Origin: an uncultured bacterium
GTDB taxonomy: Bacteria > Bacillota > Clostridia > Lachnospirales > Lachnospiraceae
DNA: 38,429 nucleotides
Direction of reading: 5' to 3'
Assembly (NCBI GenBank): GCA_905214855.1
Contig: CAJMNU010000003.1
Location: 1-38,429 of the forward strand
The notes below the pieces were generated by a model. The model had not been told where the DNA came from. It was given only the letters and a program-made list of their open reading frames with translations, and searched no databases. Shown here piece by piece: positions 32,379-38,429 of the stretch (the first letter of the stretch is position 1; each line of letters begins with the position of its first letter). The position numbers and the translations under genes were made by a program.

Positions 32379-33101
32379 ATGCCTAAAAAGACATATAAAG
32401 TTCTGTTTTTTGATTTAGATGGAACATTGCTTGATTTTAATGCTTCGGAGAGAGAGGCGCTGGGTCATCTCCTTTTGGATAAAGGAATAGAGGCGACAGA
32501 AGATGCGTTAAGGTGCTATCACCAGATCAATGATTCCATGTGGAAGATGTTAGAACGTGGGGAGATTACCAGAGAACGTCTTCAGACAGAGAGATTTGAG
32601 CGCTTTTTTGAGACATTGGGGATACAGAAGTTAGAGGGGGATGAGGCGTTTCATTACAGAACGTATCTCTCCCAATCTGCGATCCCTATCAAAGGCGCAA
32701 GAGTACTTTTAGAGAATCTGTCAAAACGGTATCCTCTCTATCTTGTGAGCAATGGAAATACAGATGTACAGTATGGAAGGTTGGAAAAATCAGGATTTCA
32801 GGAATTTTTTCAGGGGATTTTTCTATCACAAGAGGTGGGATATACCAAACCAGACAAGCGTTTTTTTGATGTTTGTATGGAGAAGGTCACAGGGCTTACC
32901 GCAAAAGACATTCTTTTGATCGGAGATTCTGTCTCATCTGATATGAAAGGCGGTCTGCTGTCTGGGATCGATACTTGCTGGTATCATCCAGAAGGGACAC
33001 CGGGGATGTTGTCTGGCGATGAGATACCAGTGACCTATGAGATCAGAAGTTTAGAAGAATTGTACGCCATTTTAGAGGTGGACTTGCAGAAAGATATGTA
33101 G
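32379..33101 (+). CDS. HAD hydrolase, YjjG-like (noncanonical pyrimidine nucleotidase)
   Basis: A 240-residue HAD class IA phosphatase. Motif I is LFFDLDGTLLDF, motif II is LVSNGN, motif III includes GYTKPDKRFFDV, and motif IV is LLIGDSVSSDMKGG. Sequence pattern and length fit the YjjG/YfnB group, which dephosphorylates noncanonical pyrimidine nucleotides such as 5-fluoro-dUMP. I start it at ATG 32379, preceded by AAGGA; the frame is open back to 32265 inside pyrC, but that extension has no domain match. The 7-nt gap after pyrC indicates one transcript. A hairpin terminator follows. Confidence 0.88.
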   Translation: MPKKTYKVLFFDLDGTLLDFNASEREALGHLLLDKGIEATEDALRCYHQINDSMWKMLERGEITRERLQTERFERFFETLGIQKLEGDEAFHYRTYLSQSAIPIKGARVLLENLSKRYPLYLVSNGNTDVQYGRLEKSGFQEFFQGIFLSQEVGYTKPDKRFFDVCMEKVTGLTAKDILLIGDSVSSDMKGGLLSGIDTCWYHPEGTPGMLSGDEIPVTYEIRSLEELYAILEVDLQKDM

Positions 33102-33109
33102 ATATGATG

Positions 33110-33159
33110 AAGGTCATACGTATTCTTGCATGAAACATGAGGAGTTGGTATGACCTTTT
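33110..33159 (+). terminator. Terminator of the pyrC-HAD operon
   Basis: A perfect 10-bp stem (AAGGTCATAC 33110-33119 with 33148-33157) with a 28-nt loop is followed by a short T tract. Confidence 0.65.
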
Positions 33160-33185
33160 GATTCTGCTGTCATGATATATAAAAT
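33158..33185 (+). promoter_or_regulatory. Weak candidate promoter of malQ
   Basis: TTGATT (33158-33163), 16 bp, TAAAAT (33180-33185). It starts at the tail of the preceding terminator; the call is tentative. Confidence 0.35.
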
Positions 33186-33249
33186 GGGGAAGGAAATAGG
33201 AACATGCTGCAGGGGATCTAAAAATGCAGCGGAAGGGATGAATGGTTAG

Positions 33250-34809
33250 ATGAAAACAATGCTTGAACGGGGGGCTGGTCTGTTGATGCCGATTTCCAGT
33301 CTTCCATCTCCTTATGGAATCGGCACATTTGGAAGAGCAGCATATGAATTTGTAGATATATTAAAAAGAGGAAGACAGATGTATTGGCAGGTACTTCCTA
33401 TGGGACCGACCAGTTATGGAGACAGTCCATACCAGTCTTTCTCAGCCTTTGCAGGAAATCCTTACTTTATTGACTTGGATCTTTTAAAAGAGGAAAACCT
33501 GTTAAAGCAGGAAGAGATCGATGCGTGTTATTGGGGGGAAGACGAGACAAAGGTAGCTTATGATGCGGTATTTTACTATCGTTTTCCATTGCTGAAAAAG
33601 GCATATGAAAGAAGCGAGCATCAGGGGACAGAGGAATATGTAGACTTTTGTGAAAAGAATAAAGAATGGCTGTTAGATTATGCATTATATATGGCATGTA
33701 AGTTCCATTTTGAGAATACAGAATGGTTGGCTTGGCCTGAGGAGATCCGTTTCAGAAAACCAGAAGCTGTCAAAAAATATAGCGAAGAGCTGGAAGATGA
33801 GATGAGCTTTTGGATGTTTTTGCAGTTCAAGTTTTTTGAACAGTGGAATAAGCTGCGTGCCTATACACATGAACAGGGAATCCGTATCATAGGCGATATT
33901 CCGATATATGTGGCATTGGACAGTGCAGATGTGTGGGTACATCCGGAACTGTTCCAGTTAGATGAAAAGAATCTGACACCATTAAAGGTTGCAGGAGTTC
34001 CTCCGGATGCGTTTTCTGATGATGGACAGCTCTGGGGAAATCCATTATACAATTGGGATTATATTGAAAAAACGGATTTTGCATGGTGGAAAGCCCGTAT
34101 GAAGGCATCCGCAAGGCTGTATGATGTGATCCGTATTGACCATTTTATCGGGGTAGTACAGTATTATTCCATTCCATTTGGTTCTGTTGATGGAAAGGTG
34201 GGAAAATGGTACAAAGGACCAGGTAAAAAGCTGACAGATGCAATTGATTCTGTGATCGGGGATGCAAAGATCATTGCAGAAGATCTTGGAGTATATTGTC
34301 CGGCAGCAAAACGTCTTTTGAAAGAGACTGGTTATCCTGGAATGAAGATCATGGAATTTGGATTCAGCGGAGATCGTTTTAATGAACATCTTCCTCATAT
34401 GTATGAGCCAAATATGGTAGTTTACGGTGGAACTCATGACAATGAGACGTTGATTGGTTACTTTAACGAAAGTCACAGAGAGTGGTGGGAACTGCAATAT
34501 GTGGCAGACTATCTGGAGGCAAAACATAAAGAAGAAGTGGTGTATAGAGTCTTTCGTGCTTTGTATGCTTCCTGTGCGAGTGTGGCTATTTTTCAGGTAC
34601 AGGATCTTTTGAAACTTGGGAATGAAGCAAGAATGAATACACCAAGTACGTTAGGGGATAATTGGCAGTGGAGAATGCGCAAGGGGCAGATCCAGCAGGG
34701 CGATATTGATATGCTCAGTTATCTGGTGGATACATTTGGAAGATTTCCGGATATGAGGACACATCAGGAAGAAGAGACTATAGAAGAAGACATAGAAGAG
34801 AATATTTGA
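33250..34809 (+). CDS. malQ: 4-alpha-glucanotransferase
   Basis: A 519-residue GH77 amylomaltase that transfers maltosyl or longer glucan units between maltodextrins in the cytoplasm. Family motifs are RGAGLLMPISSLPSPYGIGTFG at the start, YWQVLPMGPTSYGDSPYQSFS, the nucleophile region IRIDHFIG, the acid/base region IIAEDLGV and the transition-state stabiliser GTHDNETL. The C terminus adds a short acidic glutamate-rich tail (about 12 residues). The start follows GGAAGGG. There is no glgP or malP nearby; it is transcribed alone or with weak coupling to its neighbours. Confidence 0.95.
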   Translation: MKTMLERGAGLLMPISSLPSPYGIGTFGRAAYEFVDILKRGRQMYWQVLPMGPTSYGDSPYQSFSAFAGNPYFIDLDLLKEENLLKQEEIDACYWGEDETKVAYDAVFYYRFPLLKKAYERSEHQGTEEYVDFCEKNKEWLLDYALYMACKFHFENTEWLAWPEEIRFRKPEAVKKYSEELEDEMSFWMFLQFKFFEQWNKLRAYTHEQGIRIIGDIPIYVALDSADVWVHPELFQLDEKNLTPLKVAGVPPDAFSDDGQLWGNPLYNWDYIEKTDFAWWKARMKASARLYDVIRIDHFIGVVQYYSIPFGSVDGKVGKWYKGPGKKLTDAIDSVIGDAKIIAEDLGVYCPAAKRLLKETGYPGMKIMEFGFSGDRFNEHLPHMYEPNMVVYGGTHDNETLIGYFNESHREWWELQYVADYLEAKHKEEVVYRVFRALYASCASVAIFQVQDLLKLGNEARMNTPSTLGDNWQWRMRKGQIQQGDIDMLSYLVDTFGRFPDMRTHQEEETIEEDIEENI

Positions 34810-34856
34810 TTTTTTACTTTATAGCGTTAAAATTTAATGTTTTAAAGTGATATAGG

Positions 34857-34885
34857 TTGACAGCACTGAACCATGGTGGTATGAT
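34857..34885 (+). promoter_or_regulatory. Promoter of the TrpXYZ-like ABC operon
   Basis: Consensus TTGACA (34857-34862), 17 bp, TATGAT (34880-34885) with a TGG extended -10: one of the strongest promoters in the window. I see no T-box or riboswitch in the remaining leader of about 57 nt. Confidence 0.82.
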
Positions 34886-34948
34886 TACAGACATCTGAAA
34901 CGATTTTCAAGACAGAATATTTTGTTTGAGGAGAAAGGGAGAATATTT

Positions 34949-35983
34949 ATGAAAAAATCAATGAAAATGCTTTCTTTAGTAACGAGTGCTGCCATGGCTC
35001 TGTCTCTGGTTGCATGTGGTGGTAATACGACTCAGACGACTGCAGCACAGGCTGGGGAAAAGACACAGACTGAAGCTGCTAAAGAAACAGAGGGAGAAAA
35101 GAAGGAAACCTATACTGTGGGTATCTGCCAGCTGGTACAGCATGTAGCACTGGATGCAGCGACTCAGGGATTTAAAGATGCGCTGACAGAAGCCTTTGGT
35201 GATGCCGTTGTATTTGATGAGCAGAATGCTCAGGGAGATTCTAATACCTGTTCAACGATCATCAATAGTTTTGTATCAAATGATGTGGATCTGATCTTGG
35301 CGAACGCTACAGCAGCTTTGCAGGCAGCACAGGCAGGTACGAGTGAAATACCGGTTTTGGGAACTTCTGTGACAGAGTATGGTGTGGCTCTTGGTATTGA
35401 TGATTTCAGTGGTACTGTAGGAGGCAATATTTCCGGTACATCAGATCTGGCTCCTTTGAATGAGCAGGCAGCTATGCTCAAAGAATTGTTCCCAGATGCA
35501 AAGAATGTGGGACTTTTGTATTGTTCCGCAGAAGCCAATTCTCAGTATCAGGTAGATACCGTGAAGGCAGAGCTGGAGAAATTGGGATATACCTGCGAAT
35601 ACTACGCATTTTCTGACTCCAATGACCTGTCTACCATTGTTACCAATGCAACCAATGCCAGTGATGTGATCTATGTGCCAACTGACAATACAGCAGCTTC
35701 TAATGCAGAGATCATCAATAATATCTGTCAGCCGGCAGGAGTTCCGGTGATCGCAGGTGAGGAAGGTATCTGTAACGGATGTGGTGTAGCTACCTTGTCT
35801 ATCAGCTATTATGATCTGGGTGTAGCTACCGGCAATATGGCAGTAAAGATCCTGAATGGAGAGTCTAATGTTTCCGAAATGCCGATCGAGTATGCACCAC
35901 AGTTTACGAAAAAGTACAATCCGACCATCTGTGAGGCTTTGGGTGTGACGATTCCGGATGATTATGTGGCGATTGAAGAGTAA
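34949..35983 (+). CDS. ABC transporter substrate-binding lipoprotein (TrpX/PF04392 type)
   Basis: A 344-residue lipoprotein with signal peptide and lipobox LVAC (Cys23), a threonine/alanine/glutamate linker to about residue 55, then the bilobal fold of the ABC_sub_bind family (TYTVGICQLVQHVALDAATQGFKDAL, LPNATAAL-like LILANATAALQAA, DAKNVGLLYCSAEANSQYQVD, VIYVPTDNTAASN). In streptococci, members of this family (TrpX) import tryptophan or other aromatic amino acids; the ligand here is unknown. ATG 34949 is chosen because GGGAG at 34937-34941 is 7 nt upstream; an earlier in-frame ATG at 34922 lacks a site. The matching permease and ATPase follow. Confidence 0.9.
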   Translation: MKKSMKMLSLVTSAAMALSLVACGGNTTQTTAAQAGEKTQTEAAKETEGEKKETYTVGICQLVQHVALDAATQGFKDALTEAFGDAVVFDEQNAQGDSNTCSTIINSFVSNDVDLILANATAALQAAQAGTSEIPVLGTSVTEYGVALGIDDFSGTVGGNISGTSDLAPLNEQAAMLKELFPDAKNVGLLYCSAEANSQYQVDTVKAELEKLGYTCEYYAFSDSNDLSTIVTNATNASDVIYVPTDNTAASNAEIINNICQPAGVPVIAGEEGICNGCGVATLSISYYDLGVATGNMAVKILNGESNVSEMPIEYAPQFTKKYNPTICEALGVTIPDDYVAIEE

Positions 35984-36017
35984 GTCAGCCTGAAATAGGA
36001 TAAGTTTTATAAAAAGA

Positions 36018-36046
36018 CCCCGCACAGGACATTTTCTTGTGCGGGG
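36018..36046 (+). other. GC-rich hairpin between substrate-binding and permease genes
   Basis: A perfect 9-bp stem (CCCCGCACA 36018-36026 with 36038-36046) and an 11-nt loop, not followed by a T run. This is typical of intercistronic elements that protect the 3' end of the upstream mRNA, raising binding-protein levels over permease levels. Confidence 0.65.
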
Positions 36047-36075
36047 CAAATATGGTTTAAAAGGAGAAATGAGAT

Positions 36076-36981
36076 ATGGAAAGTTTACTGAATGCTTTGC
36101 CAGGTGCAGCGGCTCAGGGGCTGATCTGGGGCATTATGGCAATAGGAGTATATCTGACATACCGTATTCTGGACATTGCTGATCTGACAGTAGATGGATC
36201 TTTGGGAACAGGTGGAGCAGTATTTATCATGATGATGTTGTCCGGACAGAATGTGTGGGTAGCTATGTTGGGTGCAGTATTGGCTGGAATGGCAGCTGGT
36301 CTGGCGACAGGGCTTTTACATACTTTTATGGGAATCCCAGCGATCCTTGCAGGTATCCTGACCCAGTTGAGTCTTTATTCTGTTAATTTAAAAGTCATGG
36401 GAAAGGCGAATCAGGCTATCAATGTAGATAAGTTTGATCTGTTAGTGTCTCTTCGCTATATCAGAAACGTACCATTTTATAAAAATACAATTTTTGTAGT
36501 GGCGATAGGAATTCTTTTACTGATCGTAGTCCTTTATTGGTTTTTTGGTACAGAGATGGGATGCTCTTTGCGTGCTACAGGATGTAATGATAAGATGGCA
36601 AGAGCTCAGGGGATCAACACAGATTTTGCCAGAGTTTTGGGATTGATGATCTCCAATGGTCTGGTAGCCTTATCCGGCGCTATGCTGTGCCAGTATCAGG
36701 GATTTGCAGATGTCAATATGGGGCGAGGCGCTATCGTGATCGGTCTTGCAGCTGTCATTATCGGTGAGGCAGTGTTTGGAAAGATTTTCCGCAATTTTGG
36801 TTTCCGCCTTTTTGGTGTTGTGTTGGGATCTATCATCTATTATCTGGTACTTCAGGTGGTAATCTGGAGAGGAATTGATACGGATCTGTTAAAGCTGCTT
36901 TCCGCAGTAGTAGTAGCAATCTTTTTGGCAATTCCTTACTGGAAGACAAAGTATTTTACAAAGACCAGAAAAAGGGGGTAG
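36076..36981 (+). CDS. ABC transporter permease (TrpY/COG4120 type)
   Basis: A 301-residue membrane protein with about eight helices. It starts MESLLNALPGAAAQGLIWGIMAIGVYLTYRILDIADLTVDGSLGTG, the characteristic opening of this permease group, and has GTEMGCSLRATGCNDKMARAQGI in the cytoplasmic coupling loop and a basic C terminus (KTKYFTKTRKRG). It pairs with the substrate-binding lipoprotein upstream and the ATPase 4 nt downstream. AAAAGGAG precedes ATG 36076. It belongs to the branched-chain-type permease superfamily, different from the amino acid permease at 26588. Confidence 0.92.
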   Translation: MESLLNALPGAAAQGLIWGIMAIGVYLTYRILDIADLTVDGSLGTGGAVFIMMMLSGQNVWVAMLGAVLAGMAAGLATGLLHTFMGIPAILAGILTQLSLYSVNLKVMGKANQAINVDKFDLLVSLRYIRNVPFYKNTIFVVAIGILLLIVVLYWFFGTEMGCSLRATGCNDKMARAQGINTDFARVLGLMISNGLVALSGAMLCQYQGFADVNMGRGAIVIGLAAVIIGEAVFGKIFRNFGFRLFGVVLGSIIYYLVLQVVIWRGIDTDLLKLLSAVVVAIFLAIPYWKTKYFTKTRKRG

Positions 36982-36985
36982 AGAC

Positions 36986-37783
36986 ATGTTAGAGATCAAA
37001 AATATTTCCAAGACATTTAATCTGGGAACGATCAATGAAAAAAAAGCACTTCAGGGATTGAGTCTTACCCTGAATGATGGAGATTTTGTAACGGTGATCG
37101 GCGGCAATGGAGCTGGCAAATCCACTCTGCTGAATGCGATTTCAGGTGTATGGACAGTGGATGAAGGGCAGATTGTGATCGATGGAAAAGATGTGACAAA
37201 ATTACCAGAATATAAAAGAGCTGCTTTTTTGGGACGTGTGTTCCAAGACCCTATGAATGGCACAGCTGCCACGATGGGAATTGAAGAGAATATGGCGTTG
37301 GCATTGAGAAGAGGGCGCAAGAGGACGTTAAAGGCAGGCATTAAGAATAGTGAAAGAGATCTGTACCGTTCTTGGCTGAAACGGTTGGGACTTGGGCTGG
37401 AAGAACGCATGACCTCCAAGGTGGGACTGTTATCCGGTGGACAGCGTCAGGCGCTGACCCTTTTGATGGCAACATTACAGAAACCCAAGTTGTTGCTTTT
37501 GGATGAACACACAGCAGCACTAGATCCTAAGACAGCAAAAAAAGTACTGGATCTGACAGCAGAGATCATTGAGGAACAGAATTTGACTGCTCTGATGATC
37601 ACACATAACATGAAAGATGCTATTCAGTTTGGAAACCGTCTGATCATGATGCATGAGGGAAATGTCATCTATGATGTTTCAGGAAAGGAAAAGAAAAATC
37701 TGACTGTAGAAGACCTTCTACATAAGTTTGAGGAAGCAAGCGGCGGAGAATTTGCCAATGACCGTATGATGTTGGCAAAGTAA
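36986..37783 (+). CDS. ABC transporter ATP-binding protein (TrpZ/COG1101 type)
   Basis: A 265-residue ATPase. Walker A is GGNGAGKST (39-47), the Q-loop is in GRVFQDPMNGTA, the signature is LSGGQRQALTLLMATL, and Walker B with D-loop is LLLLDEHTAALDP. The histidine after the Walker B glutamate (DEHTAALDP instead of DEPT) is a hallmark of this subgroup, not a defect. The switch histidine is in MITHNM. The start lies 4 nt after the permease stop. A terminator follows at 37811-37852, closing the three-gene operon. Confidence 0.93.
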   Translation: MLEIKNISKTFNLGTINEKKALQGLSLTLNDGDFVTVIGGNGAGKSTLLNAISGVWTVDEGQIVIDGKDVTKLPEYKRAAFLGRVFQDPMNGTAATMGIEENMALALRRGRKRTLKAGIKNSERDLYRSWLKRLGLGLEERMTSKVGLLSGGQRQALTLLMATLQKPKLLLLDEHTAALDPKTAKKVLDLTAEIIEEQNLTALMITHNMKDAIQFGNRLIMMHEGNVIYDVSGKEKKNLTVEDLLHKFEEASGGEFANDRMMLAK

Positions 37784-37810
37784 GTGATCGAAAGTAGGAT
37801 AGAAGAAAAC

Positions 37811-37852
37811 AAATCGGGAGACTGTGAAAGGATTATGCAGTCTCCCGATTTT
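37811..37852 (+). terminator. Terminator of the TrpXYZ-like operon
   Basis: A perfect 14-bp stem (37811-37824 with 37838-37851) and a 13-nt loop end in TTTT. The right arm overlaps the -35 region of the next promoter. Confidence 0.85.
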
Positions 37853-37853
37853 G

Positions 37854-37862
37854 TGGTATAAT
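37854..37862 (+). promoter_or_regulatory. Extended -10 promoter of the cytidylate-kinase-like gene
   Basis: TGG and a perfect TATAAT (37857-37862) begin 2 nt after the terminator; the -35 position falls within the terminator stem and is poor. Confidence 0.6.
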
Positions 37863-37924
37863 TATGATATCATAAAAGTTGCAGAAGAAAAGAAAGATGA
37901 CAGTTTTCCAAGGGGGTGTCTATC

Positions 37925-38429
37925 GTGGATAAAACAAAATTAGTGATTACCATTGAACGCCAATATGGCAGTGGCGGACGTATCGTGGGACAGCTTTTGT
38001 CAGAGCGGTTGGGGATTCCGTACTATGATGATGAAATATTGAGTATGACAGCAGAAAAAAGTGCGGTGGGAGAGCAGTATTTCCGTCTGGCAGATGAGCG
38101 GGCAGGCAATAATCTTCTGCGCCGTATCGTGGGAGGAATGCGGGACACGATAAGCGGGCAGCCAAAGATTGAAGGAGATGTCACATCTCCTGATAACCTG
38201 TTTCGTTTTCAGTCTGAGGTGATACGAGAATTGGCGGAGAATGAATCCTGTATCATCATTGGACGCTGTGCAGATCATATCTTGGAGACGGCTGGAAAAA
38301 AGGATCTGATCAAAGTATTTGTCTATGCAGATATCGCAACTTTGATCCGTCGGACTATGGAAGTGGATGGGATATCAGATACAAAGGAAGCACTTGCAAA
38401 GCTGACGAAGACCACAAAGCAGCGTCGTG
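37925..38429 (+). CDS. Cytidylate kinase-like family protein, N-terminal part
   Basis: A partial gene running off the right edge with 168 codons visible. GTG 37925 is the likely start, 8 nt after AGGGGG (37911-37916). The product begins VDKTKLVITIERQYGSGGR, the glycine-rich opening of the cytidylate-kinase-like family, followed by LLSERLGIPYYDDEIL, CIIIGRCADHIL and VFVYADIATLIRR, all recurring in this group. These proteins have the P-loop nucleotide kinase fold; most differ from true Cmk and their substrates are unknown. It is missing its C terminus. Confidence 0.85.
   Translation, partial: MDKTKLVITIERQYGSGGRIVGQLLSERLGIPYYDDEILSMTAEKSAVGEQYFRLADERAGNNLLRRIVGGMRDTISGQPKIEGDVTSPDNLFRFQSEVIRELAENESCIIIGRCADHILETAGKKDLIKVFVYADIATLIRRTMEVDGISDTKEALAKLTKTTKQRR

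Noticed and set aside
35441..36049. A 202-codon ORF antisense to the TrpX-like gene
   Set aside because: It lies opposite a clear lipoprotein gene, runs across the intercistronic hairpin and has no ribosome site or domain.

Overview
The window looks like chromosomal DNA of a low-to-mid GC anaerobic Firmicute, most likely a gut Lachnospiraceae (Blautia/Dorea/Mediterraneibacter-like; the genus is inference). Supporting signs are strong AGGAGG ribosome sites, a reverse rubrerythrin beside a PerR/Fur-type regulator, a class I dihydroorotase, a ferredoxin-fused aldo/keto reductase, a trigger-factor-like lipoprotein, a domain-swapped GH3 glycosidase and choline-binding-like wall repeats. I see no rRNA, tRNA, insertion sequence, phage gene or CRISPR array.

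Layout. 1-5.4 kb: the end of an NSS-type sodium symporter, a membrane-anchored 5'-nucleotidase, a MATE exporter and an aldose-1-epimerase-like protein. 5.5-8.6 kb (minus strand): reverse rubrerythrin, a PerR/Fur regulator with a Fur-type box on its own promoter, a LysR regulator and a PHP phosphoesterase. 8.7-14.7 kb (plus): a three-domain S1 protein, D-aminoacyl-tRNA deacylase, M18 aminopeptidase, a surface trigger-factor-like lipoprotein, then xpt overlapping a HAD phosphatase. 14.7-18.8 kb: a small unknown lipoprotein (minus), a secreted protein with seven 20-residue wall-binding repeats, and a mannitol/fructuronate-type dehydrogenase. 18.8-21.6 kb (minus): the GH3 enzyme. 22.2-23.7 kb: an ECF sigma factor and an RsiV-like anti-sigma factor, with a textbook ECF promoter. 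24-38.4 kb (all plus): a second MATE exporter, a polar amino acid ABC importer followed by an AbgB-like amidohydrolase, the aldo/keto reductase, pyrC with a YjjG-like HAD, malQ, a TrpXYZ-like ABC importer and the start of a cytidylate-kinase-like protein.

The most notable non-coding signal is a pair of DnaA-box clusters (21828-21923 and 23713-23833) flanking the sigma/anti-sigma operon about 1.8 kb apart, with no dnaA, dnaN or other origin gene nearby. This resembles a bipartite origin or a DnaA-titration locus and is the best candidate for something undescribed. A second window-wide signal is repeated use of extended -10 promoters (TGG or TGC followed by TATAAT-like hexamers), many without a recognisable -35. 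Several promoters also carry palindromes placed like operators. Confidence is high for most protein families and lower for exact substrates, promoters and operators, which were called by eye.
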